Positions 26,566-36,892 are shown, numbered from the stretch's first letter. The stretch: 64,000 bases of DNA from an uncultured Eubacterium sp. (GCA_946555345.1 CAMNSS010000010.1:50574-114573); one strand, 5' to 3'. The notes: generated by a model from the letters alone, not told the origin. Program-made: numbers and translations.

Positions 26566-26594
26566 TTGATTTTTGAATGCCCCTGCATTATAAT
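26566..26594 (+). promoter_or_regulatory. Sigma-A promoter of the VanY-type gene
   Basis: TTGATT and TATAAT with 17 bp between, ending about 50 bases before the peptidase start. A second TTGACA at 26556 is too far from this -10. Confidence 0.55.
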
Positions 26595-26645
26595 AATTGT
26601 ATCTATAGCTCTTGCGAATAATATCACGATGACTTGGTTTTAAAT

Positions 26646-27401
26646 ATGATTAGGCGTAATAAAAGACAACGCACACAAAGACGGATTATTGTCGTAATAA
26701 TTCTCCTTTTGTTCAGTACCGGCTTTCTCTTTTATCCGGTTCTAAACAAAAGAATTGAAGCGAAACGGGTTGATCCCATTCCGTCATCTTTGGAGCAGAT
26801 CGAAGCGGATATTCGCGAAATCCAGCTTCCTTCTGCGGATACAGAAATATATCTTGATTTAGTGAATAAAACGCACCCGCTCCCAGCGGATTATGTTCCG
26901 TCTGATCTTACAGAAGTAGCGGCCGTAGCGCCCGGCGTTACTTGCACGCAGCTTCGCACACCTGCTGCGGAAGCCTTCGCACAGCTCCTTAATGCTGCTG
27001 CATTCGATGGTTATACACTGGTACTGAGAAGCGGGTATCGATCTTATGAAACTCAGCAAAAGCTATTCGATGGGTATGTAAAAAAAGATGGGCAGAATGC
27101 GGCGGAACAATACAGCGCACCGCCTGGTTGCAGTGAACACCAGATGGGGCTTGCCGTGGATGTCACATCGCCCTCTGTTAATTATAAACTCAAGCGGAAC
27201 TTCGGCTCTACCGCCGAAGGCAGTTGGTTGGCGGAAAATGCGCATAGATTTGGGTTCATTATCCGCTATCTTGACGGAAAACAGGACATTACCGGGTATA
27301 TTTATGAGCCATGGCACATACGTTACGTAGGGATACAACCGGCAACGGAGATTTACCGGCAAAATATCACATTGGAAGAATACCTTGCCCAACAACCTTG
27401 A
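26646..27401 (+). CDS. VanY-type D-alanyl-D-alanine carboxypeptidase, membrane-anchored
   Basis: About 251 residues. The start is unclear: ATG 26646 is used, TTG 26634 is in frame, and neither has a good ribosome site. A basic N-terminus and one transmembrane helix (about 14-32) anchor an extracellular peptidase. Zinc ligands His165 and Asp172 lie in SEHQMGLAVD, and Glu221 (catalytic base) and His224 lie in YEPWHIRYVG, the full LAS/VanY set. It would trim D-Ala from cell-wall peptides. It sits between two chemoreceptors; a link with flagellar passage through the wall is only inference. Confidence 0.9.
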   Translation: MIRRNKRQRTQRRIIVVIILLLFSTGFLFYPVLNKRIEAKRVDPIPSSLEQIEADIREIQLPSADTEIYLDLVNKTHPLPADYVPSDLTEVAAVAPGVTCTQLRTPAAEAFAQLLNAAAFDGYTLVLRSGYRSYETQQKLFDGYVKKDGQNAAEQYSAPPGCSEHQMGLAVDVTSPSVNYKLKRNFGSTAEGSWLAENAHRFGFIIRYLDGKQDITGYIYEPWHIRYVGIQPATEIYRQNITLEEYLAQQP

Positions 27402-27474
27402 TTCTGTTTAATTACATTTAATTAAAATAATATATTAAACACATTTTATTAATTCACTATGGAGGAGTTAAATC

Positions 27475-29154
27475 ATGCTAAAGAATCTAAAAGTCAGAAC
27501 AAGCCTTCTCATGGGCTATGCGATTACGATTGTCATATCCGTAATCATCATCGTATGTTCATTATTTTTAATGAACAATTTAAGCAAAGGATACCAGGAG
27601 CTTATCGATACGACGATCGAAGCCAATGCGACCATTACAAACGCCCGCCTCAATGCGAACATCGCTGCCCGAAACATCCGGGACATTGCACTCGTTCCAA
27701 ATGATCCGGGAAATGCAGATACGCAAGCTCGCACATACGAAGTGCTTGAAAGCATGGGCAAGGATCTTGAAGCCCTGCGAAAGACTTACCCGCTAGACAA
27801 AAAGGAACTCGATGAATACCGTGCTTTGGTCACAGCCTGGGGCGAAGAAATCCCGACAATCCTGGAGGCAGTTTCCAGCGGACAACATGAGGAAGCAATC
27901 AACCTGATTGAAAATAGTTGCACGCCTAAATTGACTGAAATGGCAAATAAGGCACAAGAGATAGACAAGGCTCTCACCGAAGCTCAGGAAGAAGCAATCG
28001 CATCACAAAACAAGACCGTCCTGATTACGATTATCAGCATTGTCGCAGCGATGGTTATTGCCGCAGTTTGTGTAATTGCTTTATCGATATCTATTATCAA
28101 AAATATCACGCTTCCTACCAAGCAGGTACGCGATGCCCTCGTGGGCTTTAGCCAGGGCGATCTCAATATTCCAGTTGAATTTGAAAGCAAAAATGAGCTG
28201 GGCGATATGTGCGAAGCATTGCGTACGAGCCAGAGAATCCTCGGTGGCGTGATCGATGACGAAGCAACCATTCTCGAAGCGATGGCACAAGGAGATTTTA
28301 CTGTATATAGCAAGGATAGATCCCTCTATGTTGGCGCCTTGTCATCCGTCATCACATCCCTGCGTGATCTGAAGACAAAGATGTCGAATGCGCTTTCCCA
28401 GATCAACGAAGCAGCCGAACAAGTATCAAGCGGTTCAGAACAAGTATCCTCTGGGGCGCAAGCAATGGCACAAGGCGCTACAGAACAGGCAAGCTCAGTC
28501 GAAGAGCTGGCTGCTACGATTAGCGATATTTCCGATAAGGTAACTGCAAACGCACAGCATGCGATTGAAGGCAGCGATAAGGCTAAGGGCGTTGGAAGCG
28601 ATATCATGCGCGGCAATGAACAAATGCAGGAAATGATCGTTGCAATGAACGAAATAAGCGAAAAATCCAATCGAATCAAGAACATCATCAAGACGATCGA
28701 AGACATTGCATTCCAGACAAATATCCTGGCGCTCAACGCCGCTGTAGAAGCCGCCCGTGCAGGAGAAGCAGGAAAAGGATTCGCAGTTGTTGCTGACGAA
28801 GTCCGTAACCTGGCCGGCAAATCAGCGGAAGCATCCAGTGATATTACTGCCCTGATTGAAGATTCCGTTGCCGCTGTCGATAACGGAAGCAAGTTGGCGG
28901 CAGATGCAGCGAAAACGCTCACGGAAGTTGTTGAAGGAACGGAACAGATCGTTGAATCGATCGACCGCATCGCCGATGCATCACAGGAACAGGCGGAAGC
29001 AATCCAGCAGGTTACAGAAGGCGTGGATCAGATTTCCAGCGTTGTACAGACGAACTCTGCTACGGCTGAAGAGTCAGCTGCTACCAGCGAAGAACTTTCA
29101 AGCCAGGCTTCAATACTGAAATCCCAGGTTTCCCTGTTCAAGCTTGAACGATAA
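27475..29154 (+). CDS. Methyl-accepting chemotaxis protein (receptor 2)
   Basis: 559 residues; the ATG has GGAGGAG upstream. Helices at about 12-34 and 181-203 bracket a helical extracellular sensor of about 145 residues of the four-helix-bundle MCP type (ligand unknown). HAMP and the signalling domain follow, with [20 protein letters not shown] and [16 protein letters not shown] at the tip. The signalling part is very close to that of receptor 1, while the sensor parts differ. The protein ends soon after the signalling domain (QVSLFKLER), without receptor 1's proline-rich tail. Confidence 0.95.
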   Translation: MLKNLKVRTSLLMGYAITIVISVIIIVCSLFLMNNLSKGYQELIDTTIEANATITNARLNANIAARNIRDIALVPNDPGNADTQARTYEVLESMGKDLEALRKTYPLDKKELDEYRALVTAWGEEIPTILEAVSSGQHEEAINLIENSCTPKLTEMANKAQEIDKALTEAQEEAIASQNKTVLITIISIVAAMVIAAVCVIALSISIIKNITLPTKQVRDALVGFSQGDLNIPVEFESKNELGDMCEALRTSQRILGGVIDDEATILEAMAQGDFTVYSKDRSLYVGALSSVITSLRDLKTKMSNALSQINEAAEQVSSGSEQVSSGAQAMAQGATEQASSVEELAATISDISDKVTANAQHAIEGSDKAKGVGSDIMRGNEQMQEMIVAMNEISEKSNRIKNIIKTIEDIAFQTNILALNAAVEAARAGEAGKGFAVVADEVRNLAGKSAEASSDITALIEDSVAAVDNGSKLAADAAKTLTEVVEGTEQIVESIDRIADASQEQAEAIQQVTEGVDQISSVVQTNSATAEESAATSEELSSQASILKSQVSLFKLER

Positions 29155-29248
29155 CGTGCAAACCAACGTACAACTGCATTAAAAGTATCTTAATATATAG
29201 CAAACGTACATATTAAATGGGCAATGAAAGCGGAAGGAGGTGTTTCAA

Positions 29249-30589
29249 ATGATTAACGGGATTGGTTCTTCGTATAATTTCTATAATTACCAAACGACGA
29301 TCAATCAGCTAAAGCTACAACAGGCAATTTCAAAGAGTCCTGATTACAACTCTTACCGTGGCTATGTTGATTCCATGCAATCCCAAAATACCTGGATCAA
29401 CAAGTCACAGAAGAGTTCCAGTTTAAATTTCCTGCGGAATTACAACACGGCAATGAGCGACGTGATGCAATCGGCAAACGCACTGCGTACCAGCAATTCT
29501 GCCGGCATTATGACATCCCTATCGGCATCGAGTTCCAATTCCGATGTTGCCAGCGTAACGCAAAATTTCAAGCTACGGCAAAAGAAGGACATTACGCTCA
29601 ATGTTGCACAGATCGCCGTTGCACAAAAAAACAGCAGCGCTGGCATCAAAGGAAACGACATTGCAAAAACGGATATGAATTTCTCAATCTCTAGCAAAAA
29701 TGGGAACTTTCTATTCAATATCAAAGCAACTGATAAGAACGGCATCGCAAAAACAAATGATGCGATGCTGGCAGAAGCCGTCAATGCCATTAATAATTCC
29801 AATGCCGGCGTGAAAGCAACGGTCGAGAAAGGAAAAGATGGAAACTCCACCCTAACGCTGGAAAGCGGCACAACAGGTACAGCATCTGCATTTACCATAA
29901 ATGGTCAATTAGGCGCTGCCGAAGGAATCCAAACGGCAGCCCAGGAAGCGTCTGATGCACAGTACAGCATCACGGAGAATGGTATGACACAATCCTATAC
30001 GGCACAATCAAACACCGTGCAACTGGATTATGGACGGATGCAGGCAGAGCTCAAATCGACAGGAAAAACATCCATTACGACAGGCACTGATCCAAACCGA
30101 ATCGTGTCGGCCGTATCCAGCTTAGTTGACAGTTATAACAAAGCCACTGACTTTCTAAAGAACAACATAAGCCATGGCTCAGGCATTTCCCGCCAGCTCC
30201 ATAACTTTGAACGCTCCATTGCTTCAGAAAGCTCTATGGAACGGCTGGGGTTAAGCTACAGCAAAGACGGGCGGCTGATGTTCAACGAAGAGACCTTTAG
30301 AAAATCCTTAGAAGAGGATTCATTCCTAACAGAAGAATTGTTGTCTGGAAGCAACGGGCTTGCTGATAACCTCTTTAACCGGGCTTCCAGTGCGGCGACT
30401 GCTAACTCGGCCAGCCTGATTAACAACGACTTAGAAGCGATTGGCAATCAAGGCATTAGCACGAACAACAGCGCTGCCACTATGAAAGGAAATGATTCCT
30501 TCCGCCTCATGGCTACATATTCCAGGGCAGGAATGTTTAACCTCAATAATTTTGCCGCTGTTGGGATCATGATGAACTATCTTGCATAA
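29249..30589 (+). CDS. Short FliD-like (hook-associated protein 2-like) flagellar protein
   Basis: 446 residues from the ATG at 29249, which has AAGGAGG 8 bases upstream; a GTG 9 bases earlier overlaps that site. Two parts resemble FliD: a middle segment INNSNAGVKATVEKGKDGNS followed by TLTLESGTTGTASAFTINGQ, and a later VSAVSSLVDSYNKATDFLKNN. It lacks the typical FliD opening and is shorter than most FliD proteins. It may be a divergent cap protein or a paralogue. It contains almost only Ser/Asn/Ala/Thr-rich helix-forming sequence, as expected for an exported filament-end protein. No fliS or flagellin gene is adjacent. Confidence 0.55.
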   Translation: MINGIGSSYNFYNYQTTINQLKLQQAISKSPDYNSYRGYVDSMQSQNTWINKSQKSSSLNFLRNYNTAMSDVMQSANALRTSNSAGIMTSLSASSSNSDVASVTQNFKLRQKKDITLNVAQIAVAQKNSSAGIKGNDIAKTDMNFSISSKNGNFLFNIKATDKNGIAKTNDAMLAEAVNAINNSNAGVKATVEKGKDGNSTLTLESGTTGTASAFTINGQLGAAEGIQTAAQEASDAQYSITENGMTQSYTAQSNTVQLDYGRMQAELKSTGKTSITTGTDPNRIVSAVSSLVDSYNKATDFLKNNISHGSGISRQLHNFERSIASESSMERLGLSYSKDGRLMFNEETFRKSLEEDSFLTEELLSGSNGLADNLFNRASSAATANSASLINNDLEAIGNQGISTNNSAATMKGNDSFRLMATYSRAGMFNLNNFAAVGIMMNYLA

Positions 30590-30637
30590 CAAAATGAAAG
30601 AATAAAATGATATGCAGATAAAAGAACGCATAGAAAA

Positions 30638-30664
30638 AGGAGCTGAAATTCAGCTCCTTTTTTA
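30638..30664. terminator. Terminator between the convergent FliD-like and cheB genes
   Basis: Stem AGGAGCTGAA/TTCAGCTCCT with almost no loop, A-rich on the left and T7 on the right. It can therefore end transcripts from both sides: the FliD-like gene (plus) and cheB (minus). Confidence 0.9.
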
Positions 30665-30682
30665 TGTTATTATTATTTCAAT

Positions 30683-31852
30683 TTAAAAGCTATTCAAATG
30701 CTTCATCAAAGCAGTCGGTATCGCAGAACAAGATGCTTGCATACATACAGCGCCCATAGAATACGCCACCATAGGCATTCCGTATACAACGCACGATTCC
30801 TTATCTTGCCCGAGCGTGTAAGCGCCGTTTTGCCTCATCTGGAGCAGCCCCTCCGCACCATCCTGTCCCATGCCTGTAAGGATAATTCCTACCGCATTGC
30901 TCCGTACAGCCTCTGCCACGGAACGGAACAGCACATCGACAGAAGGACGATGCCCGCTTACCTTTGCGCCCGGTTTACATTCTGTTACGTAATCCCGCCC
31001 TTTTTTCACTACCTCCATCTGAAAATCACCGCCGGGAGCAAGCAATGCCAACCCTCGTTTTAGAACATCCCCATCCCGCGCTTCCCTGACTTCCATCCTG
31101 CACAGACGGTTCAACCGTTCCGCATACATTTTCGTGAATCCTTTTGGCATATGCTGCGTGATAACCATTGCCGGAATATCTGCCGGAAGCTGCTGCATCA
31201 CTTCCAACGTTGCCTCCGTGCCGCCTGTCGAAGCTCCTATCGCAATAACGGTACTGTTTAATTTCAACTGATTCGATGTCGTAAGCCTGATCACGCCTTT
31301 GGATAAAGTACTCGCCAGCTTTTCAGCGGAAACCACAGGCTTTGCCGAAGCTGATGCTGGTCTTGCTGATAAGGACGAAGACGCCGTGCGCTTTGCCCCA
31401 GGAGCAGCAGAACCAGAAACGCCCTTCCCCAAGGAAGCAGGTACACGAACCCGCGCCTGTGAGGCAATCACAACTTTACTGCTTAAAGATTTGACAAAAG
31501 CCTCCTTCGCATTGTTCTTGCTCATATCCGGCTTTCTCACAAAGTCCACTGCACCATATGATAAAGCGTCAAAAACGCTTACATTCAGGGAAGAAACCAA
31601 AATAACAGGAAGTGGATTTTTCGGAAGCAATTCCTTCAAAAATTCCAATCCTGTCATGCGGGGCATTTCGATATCCAGGGTAATCACATCCGGCTTTAAC
31701 GTCCGAAGCTTTTGCATTGCATCATAAGGATCTGTCGCATAGCCTATGATCTCTATGCGCGGCTGCACCTTCGGGAGGTTTTCAATCAGGTATTTTCGAA
31801 AGACGAGCGAATCGTCTATCACCATAACTTTAATTGGTGGTCGAGTTATCAT
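30683..31852 (-). CDS. cheB: Chemoreceptor methylesterase/deamidase CheB
   Basis: 389 residues: a receiver domain with Asp13, Asp14 and phospho-acceptor Asp60, then an Ala/Ser/Lys-rich linker (about 135-190), then the methylesterase domain. The catalytic triad is Ser208 (IGASTGGTEA), His234 (ITQHMPKG) and Asp331 (GMGQDGAEGL). It removes methyl groups from receptors when phosphorylated by CheA. It is the last gene of the cheA-W-R-B cluster, 35 bp after cheR. Confidence 0.96.
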   Translation of the reverse strand: MITRPPIKVMVIDDSLVFRKYLIENLPKVQPRIEIIGYATDPYDAMQKLRTLKPDVITLDIEMPRMTGLEFLKELLPKNPLPVILVSSLNVSVFDALSYGAVDFVRKPDMSKNNAKEAFVKSLSSKVVIASQARVRVPASLGKGVSGSAAPGAKRTASSSLSARPASASAKPVVSAEKLASTLSKGVIRLTTSNQLKLNSTVIAIGASTGGTEATLEVMQQLPADIPAMVITQHMPKGFTKMYAERLNRLCRMEVREARDGDVLKRGLALLAPGGDFQMEVVKKGRDYVTECKPGAKVSGHRPSVDVLFRSVAEAVRSNAVGIILTGMGQDGAEGLLQMRQNGAYTLGQDKESCVVYGMPMVAYSMGAVCMQASCSAIPTALMKHLNSF

Positions 31853-31887
31853 GTATTATGCACCTTCTTTAATCTATATCGAACACT

Positions 31888-32706
31888 CTATAATTTCTTG
31901 CGATAGGTTGCCGGCATAACGTAATCATAAGGAGTCGTCGTTTTATTCAACCCTTCAGAATGTCCAATCAGAAGATACGCGCCAGGATTTGAAGCATCGT
32001 ACATTCTCTTTACGAGAGCATCCTTCGTCGCCTGGTCAAAATATATCATCACATTCCTGCAAAAAATAACATCAAATTTTAATTTGAAGCGAATCGGATC
32101 CATTAAGTTAAACGTTCTGAAAATCACGTTATTTTTAATTTCCGGTGCAACAACATATTGCCCCGGAACACTGCCCTTACGGAAATACTTTTGCTTCCAT
32201 CCCTTTGGCAAATCCTTCAACGACTCCTCTGGGTATTCCGCATTCTGCGCTGTCTGGAGAACCTCCTGTGAAATATCCGTCGCTAAGATCCTCGTATCCC
32301 AGTTTCCCGGCTTATTCGCAAAGTATTCCTTCAAGATCATTGACATCGTGTAAGGTTCTTCCCCGCTGGAACAAGCCGCGCTCCATATGCTGAGAACCTT
32401 TTTACTCTGCCGGGTTTGTTCCAGCCATGGCAGGATCGTATTCTGAAAGAAGTCAAAATGCTCTTTTTCCCGCATAAAAAAAGTATAATTTGTCGTCAAT
32501 TTATTGATTAAGGTCTCAACATCGTGTGGGTCTTTCGTCCTTAAAATATGATCCACATATTCGGTAAAAGAACTCATGCCCATTCCCGTTATGGTATTGG
32601 AAAGCCTGCCTACGATGAGCTGCCGCTTTTTAGACAAATCAATCCCGTAGCTGCTTTTCATAAACGTAACCAGCCGATTAAAATCCTGTGTTGAAAGATC
32701 AAGCAT
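31888..32706 (-). CDS. cheR: Chemoreceptor methyltransferase CheR
   Basis: 272 residues. An N-terminal helical domain (about 1-75) precedes the AdoMet-binding domain with LSIWSAACSSGEEPYTMSM. The conserved FDVIFCRNVMIYFD segment lies near residue 215, and LLIGHSEGLN near the end. It methylates receptor glutamates. The enterobacterial pentapeptide on receptors is absent here, as usual in Firmicutes. It lies 12 bp after cheW. Confidence 0.96.
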   Translation of the reverse strand: MLDLSTQDFNRLVTFMKSSYGIDLSKKRQLIVGRLSNTITGMGMSSFTEYVDHILRTKDPHDVETLINKLTTNYTFFMREKEHFDFFQNTILPWLEQTRQSKKVLSIWSAACSSGEEPYTMSMILKEYFANKPGNWDTRILATDISQEVLQTAQNAEYPEESLKDLPKGWKQKYFRKGSVPGQYVVAPEIKNNVIFRTFNLMDPIRFKLKFDVIFCRNVMIYFDQATKDALVKRMYDASNPGAYLLIGHSEGLNKTTTPYDYVMPATYRKKL

Positions 32707-32718
32707 TTTCCTGTCTCC

Positions 32719-33201
32719 TTACATTGCCATATTATCCGCTATCAACGCTTCACATTCCAGAAGCATGGTCACCGTTCCGTTTTCGTCGGATACCATGTAT
32801 CTAGTCAGCTCCAGTCGGTTTTCTGTAGGGATCAAGGTCGCCTGGCTCAAATCAATATCGGTTACATGTGCAACGGAATCGACAACAATGCCGATAATAT
32901 CGCTGCCAATTTCCAGCACGATAATGCAGGTTTCTGCCGTAATTTCCTGATAAGGCTTGCCTACGCGCAATCTCATATCGATAATCGGAATTACCTGGCC
33001 GCGCAGGTTGATAACGCCTCTCACATAGTCCGGTACCATCGGAAATGGACGGATATTGTGATTATTAATAATTTCAACAACTTTATCTGTATGAACGCCA
33101 AAGTGAAGCCCATCTGAAACAAAGGTCAAGTAAGTAGCTGAATTTGACTCTCCCGCTCCACTGGATTCATTTAAACTTATATTTTCCATTACTTCTGGCA
33201 T
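32719..33201 (-). CDS. cheW: Chemotaxis coupling protein CheW
   Basis: 160 residues from the ATG at 33201, with GGAGGT at good distance; a start 15 bases earlier overlaps that site. A polar N-terminal tail of about 20 residues precedes a single CheW domain (FGVHTDKVVEIINNHNIRPF, then PDYVRGVINLRGQVIPIIDM). It bridges receptors and CheA. A second CheW-like domain is in the CheV gene at the window start. Confidence 0.95.
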   Translation of the reverse strand: MPEVMENISLNESSGAGESNSATYLTFVSDGLHFGVHTDKVVEIINNHNIRPFPMVPDYVRGVINLRGQVIPIIDMRLRVGKPYQEITAETCIIVLEIGSDIIGIVVDSVAHVTDIDLSQATLIPTENRLELTRYMVSDENGTVTMLLECEALIADNMAM

Positions 33202-33224
33202 AGCCACTACCTCCAAAACTATTC

Positions 33225-35306
33225 TTAATAGATGCCGCGTGCTGCGTTATAAACATTAACCACATCAAGGATGATGCTAATGTTTCCGTCACCCATGATC
33301 GTGCATCCGCTGATCCCAGAATTTTTAATATTGAAATCATTCAAATAACCAGGAAGCGGTTTCACAACGACCTGCTGTTCCCCGATCAGCTGATCCACGA
33401 ACAGGCAATATGATTTATCGCCGCCTTCTACCCACATCAAGATACCATCCTCAATGGAAGTGCATGCGTCTTCAATGCCATACAGCTCATAAAGGCGGAT
33501 GATCGGATAATAATCATCCATGCACCGGATCATTTCATTTCCTGTCGCATCCAGCACGATATCCGCTTCCGTTGCCTTAAAGGACTGCTTAATGTTCGCA
33601 ATCGGAACGGTATAGATCGATCCGCCAATGGAAATCACCATGCCGTCAACGATCGCCAGCGTCAATGGAATCTTGAGCGTAAATACGCTGCCCTTGCCTT
33701 TTTCACTGGAAATATTGATTACGCCTCCGATGCTCTCGACATTCTTCTTTACGACGTCCATGCCGACGCCCCTGCCGGAATATTCCGTAACCTCTACATT
33801 CGTAGAAAAACCTGGCATCATTAACAGGTTGAGGATTTCCCTATGGGAATATTCTTCCTCCGGCTTCGTCAATATCCCGTTTGCTGCCGCCTTTGCCAAA
33901 ACCTTATCCGGGTCGACGCCAGCTCCGTCATCCGTAACCGAAATGATTACTTCGCTCCCCGTATGCTCTGCTGAAAGGATGATTTCGCCCTGCGGCTTCT
34001 TGCCTGCAGCGATTCTGTCCTCTACGTTATCTTCGATCCCGTGATCCATCGCATTGCGGACGATATGCATGATCGGGTCGCCGATGCTGTCCACGATGGT
34101 CTTGTCAACCTCCGTATTTTCGCCGATAATCGTAAGCTTCGTATCCTTGTTCAGTGTCTTGGACATATCGCGCACGATACGATTCATCTTCTGGAACACG
34201 CTGGATACCGATACCATTCGCAGGGACATGGAAATGTCCTGGAGGTCATCGGTCAGCTTACGAAGCTGCCTTGCTGATTTCAAGAAATTGTCCAGCTTCA
34301 CATCCTTTAATTCCGGAGAAGAGGTTACCATCGACTCGGTGATAACGATTTCCCCGACGATCGCCATTAACGCATCTAATTTGGAAAGGTTCACGCTGAT
34401 TAAGCTCTGCTTAGCCGCTGGCGTATCCTTTTTCTTTTTATCATCAGGAGCCTTCGCAGCCTTCTTTGGCGTTTCAGCGCTGGCCTTTTTCTCCGGCGCT
34501 TCCTCTTTCACCTCGGCCGGCGCTTCCTTCTTCCCTAACACATCCGATTTATCGAGGATTTCATAGGAGCGGACATTTCCAGCCGCCGAAACATGGCCGA
34601 CCGCATTTTCGGCTTCCTCCTGGGTTTTAAAGCCCAAATAAAATCCATGGTCTATTATGTATTCGCTGGTGTCGCTATTCGTCTCAATGTCCGCAGGATA
34701 AAACTGGAAGGACGACTCTGATTCTTGGATAGAGGTAACAATCATGAATGCGCGCAGGTTTTCCATGCCGCACCCTTCATCGAAAAAGATATGCAAAAGG
34801 TACGGCAGCTTCATTTCTGCCGCAACCGCATCCTCGCCATCGGCGCTTCCATTGCTGCCGGAAGCCTCCGCCTCCTGCGCAGCCCCGCCTCCTGCATTTT
34901 GCAAATTGGTAAGGAAAGCATTGATATTGTCAATAAAGCTTTCAATATTTGTATCGAGCGGTTCGCTGTTTTCCACCTTGCCGACTTCTTCCCGCAGCTT
35001 ATCGGTCGAAGAAAACATCAGGTTGAATAATTCGCTTTTCTGCTCTGCGTTCAGCGTATCCATGCCGTTTTCCCTGATATAGAAGAACAGGTCTTCTATA
35101 TGATGAGCGATCTCCATGAGGGAATTGAATTCCAGCATGGCGGAAGATCCCTTGATCGTATGCATACTACGGAAGATTTCATTTACGTTGTCTTCCGTAA
35201 ATTCCCCATTCTGCTCAGCGTCAATCAGCAGTTCGTCCAGCTGTTCCAAAAGTGTATTCGTCTCAAAGAGATAAGTCTCCAGCAAGCTGTCAGTTCCATT
35301 GTTCAT
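33225..35306 (-). CDS. cheA: Chemotaxis histidine kinase CheA
   Basis: 693 residues from the ATG at 35306 with AGGTGG upstream. Domains in order: HPt with phospho-His49 (RSMHTIKGSS), a CheY-binding-type domain (about 150-265), a Lys/Ala/Pro-rich linker, the dimerization helices (about 305-370), the ATPase domain with MHIVRNAMDHGIE (N box), TDDGAGVDPDKV (G1) and GRGVGMDVVKKNVES (G2), and a C-terminal CheW-like domain. It phosphorylates CheY, CheB and CheV. It heads the cluster and is preceded by a sigma-28-like promoter. Confidence 0.96.
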   Translation of the reverse strand: MNNGTDSLLETYLFETNTLLEQLDELLIDAEQNGEFTEDNVNEIFRSMHTIKGSSAMLEFNSLMEIAHHIEDLFFYIRENGMDTLNAEQKSELFNLMFSSTDKLREEVGKVENSEPLDTNIESFIDNINAFLTNLQNAGGGAAQEAEASGSNGSADGEDAVAAEMKLPYLLHIFFDEGCGMENLRAFMIVTSIQESESSFQFYPADIETNSDTSEYIIDHGFYLGFKTQEEAENAVGHVSAAGNVRSYEILDKSDVLGKKEAPAEVKEEAPEKKASAETPKKAAKAPDDKKKKDTPAAKQSLISVNLSKLDALMAIVGEIVITESMVTSSPELKDVKLDNFLKSARQLRKLTDDLQDISMSLRMVSVSSVFQKMNRIVRDMSKTLNKDTKLTIIGENTEVDKTIVDSIGDPIMHIVRNAMDHGIEDNVEDRIAAGKKPQGEIILSAEHTGSEVIISVTDDGAGVDPDKVLAKAAANGILTKPEEEYSHREILNLLMMPGFSTNVEVTEYSGRGVGMDVVKKNVESIGGVINISSEKGKGSVFTLKIPLTLAIVDGMVISIGGSIYTVPIANIKQSFKATEADIVLDATGNEMIRCMDDYYPIIRLYELYGIEDACTSIEDGILMWVEGGDKSYCLFVDQLIGEQQVVVKPLPGYLNDFNIKNSGISGCTIMGDGNISIILDVVNVYNAARGIY

Positions 35307-35359
35307 AACATTAAGCACCACCTATCCATAATTTATTTCGTTTTCTGGTCTAATGATTG

Positions 35360-35388
35360 TTGTAAATCACGCCAAAATTCGGTATTAT
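35360..35388 (+). promoter_or_regulatory. Possible sigma-A promoter of the FliK-like/FlhX genes
   Basis: TTGTAA and TATTAT are 17 bp apart, 65 bases before the gene. The -35 is weak, and the -10 merges into a (TA)n tract that runs to about 35405, so position and use are uncertain. Confidence 0.35.
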
Positions 35389-35410
35389 ATATATATATAA
35401 TATATCATAA

Positions 35411-35437
35411 CTTTCGGCAATAAGAAACAAAAACTTA
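35411..35437 (-). promoter_or_regulatory. Sigma-28-like promoter of cheA-cheW-cheR-cheB
   Basis: On the minus strand TAAG (35437-35434, within TAAGTTTT), then 15 bases, then GCCGAAAG (35418-35411). The spacing and the GCCGA core fit the sigma-28 consensus TAAA-N15-GCCGATAA, and the expected start lies about 100 bases before the cheA ATG. Confidence 0.5.
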
Positions 35438-35452
35438 CTGGCAGGTGAAAAA

Positions 35453-36892
35453 ATGTCAAATATTTTAAAGGTTTCCACGCCTATCCCGCAGAACGACCCT
35501 AACAGCAATGCGAGAGTGACGCAGGATAACCTGAAACAGAACAGGAATATACAAGGTGAAATCCGCCCGGATCAGGTGATGCGTCCCGATGCGCGAAGCG
35601 ACGCAGCCGCCAATAAGCAGGAAGCTGAACTGAAATTCCGATATGAAACGAACTTCGACAATTTCATTCAGCAGATGGCAAAGTCTCCCACCATGGCAAA
35701 GGATTTCGGCTCTGTTTTTCTGGAAAGGCTTGCCACACTGGCACAATCCGGCTTAAAGCAAGGGTTCGCAGGAAATATCGCCCAATTTCTTAACATGATC
35801 TCCATGTCCCCGCAGGATATGTCGGCCTTCCTCAAAATGCAGGGGGATTCTGCCGTACGTTTTAACGGAGCATTCTTTGATGTCCTCCGCCAGATTATGC
35901 AGCAGACCGGGTCTGTAGAACTGCGTACCGGGATTCTGGAACTTTTGAAAAAATATACCGATATGTCCGAAGGCAAGCATATTCTCAATAATATGCAACA
36001 GCTTTTGCAGAATATCAAGGACAGCATGCTCAAAGCCCCAGGAAGCGACCTGGAAAAAATGGCGCAACAGCTCAACTACAATGCGGCCAACGGAAACGTA
36101 AAACAAAACGCCAGCATCCTTAAAAACCAGATCATGCCGTTCCTCAACAATTACATTACGCAGATGCACGAACGCGGCAGTATGCGGGAAAACACCGCCC
36201 TGCTGGGAGCGCTTACGGCGCGGTACGAAAACGGGGACGTTACCAGATTGCAGGAAACCTTCCTCAAGCTGATGGATTACAGTGCATTTGCCGAACGATT
36301 TAAAAACATGGACGCCGCCACTTTGCTAAAGGTGCTGCAAAACACCGAATTTGAAAAAGCATCCCTGAAAAACGACGCCATGAACCAGCTTGCAGAAATC
36401 ATAAAGAGGGGCGCTGCGGGCGAGGCTGGCATCGAAAACAAAATGGTATTTAAGGAGCTGATGCGGGCAGTGCTTTTAAACGAAAGCGTCTATATGCCGA
36501 TCCTCCATCTGACCTTGCCGCTCAACGTCAATGGAAAGCTCATGTTTTCGGAGCTTTGGCTCGACCCAGACGACGACGGGAAGGGTTTTCTCAATGCGGG
36601 CAAGGAACGCTTTGTCAAAGGCCTGATTAAATTCGATATCAAAGACGTAGGCTTTTTTGATTTGTTTTTCCTCTACGGAACACAGACTGAAAAGATCAGC
36701 ATCCAGCTAAATTATCCGAAGGAGCTGGATGCGTCCGAGGGTGAAATCCGTACTGCTATCAGCAAAATTTTAACGGAGAATGGGATTGGACAGGAAGAAA
36801 TCGTGCTTGGATCAGAAGATGGGACGATTCCGATTTCCACCGCATTCCCGACAATTTTTGAAAGGAAAAATTCCATAAATGTCACAGTTTAA
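35453..36892 (+). CDS. FliK-like flagellar protein upstream of FlhX
   Basis: 479 residues. The first 60 are polar and Gln/Asn-rich; the rest is largely helical with no membrane segment. The last 130 residues resemble a FliK C-terminal (Flg_hook) fold: YMPILHLTLPLNVNGKLMFS and ELWLDPDD, then DLFFLYGTQTEKISIQLNYP and a final helix-strand unit. The gene overlaps by 14 bp an FlhB C-terminal paralogue, the same arrangement as ylqG-ylqH of Bacillus subtilis. The function is unknown; a FliK-type interaction with the FlhX product is inferred from position and C-terminal resemblance. Confidence 0.6.
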   Translation: MSNILKVSTPIPQNDPNSNARVTQDNLKQNRNIQGEIRPDQVMRPDARSDAAANKQEAELKFRYETNFDNFIQQMAKSPTMAKDFGSVFLERLATLAQSGLKQGFAGNIAQFLNMISMSPQDMSAFLKMQGDSAVRFNGAFFDVLRQIMQQTGSVELRTGILELLKKYTDMSEGKHILNNMQQLLQNIKDSMLKAPGSDLEKMAQQLNYNAANGNVKQNASILKNQIMPFLNNYITQMHERGSMRENTALLGALTARYENGDVTRLQETFLKLMDYSAFAERFKNMDAATLLKVLQNTEFEKASLKNDAMNQLAEIIKRGAAGEAGIENKMVFKELMRAVLLNESVYMPILHLTLPLNVNGKLMFSELWLDPDDDGKGFLNAGKERFVKGLIKFDIKDVGFFDLFFLYGTQTEKISIQLNYPKELDASEGEIRTAISKILTENGIGQEEIVLGSEDGTIPISTAFPTIFERKNSINVTV

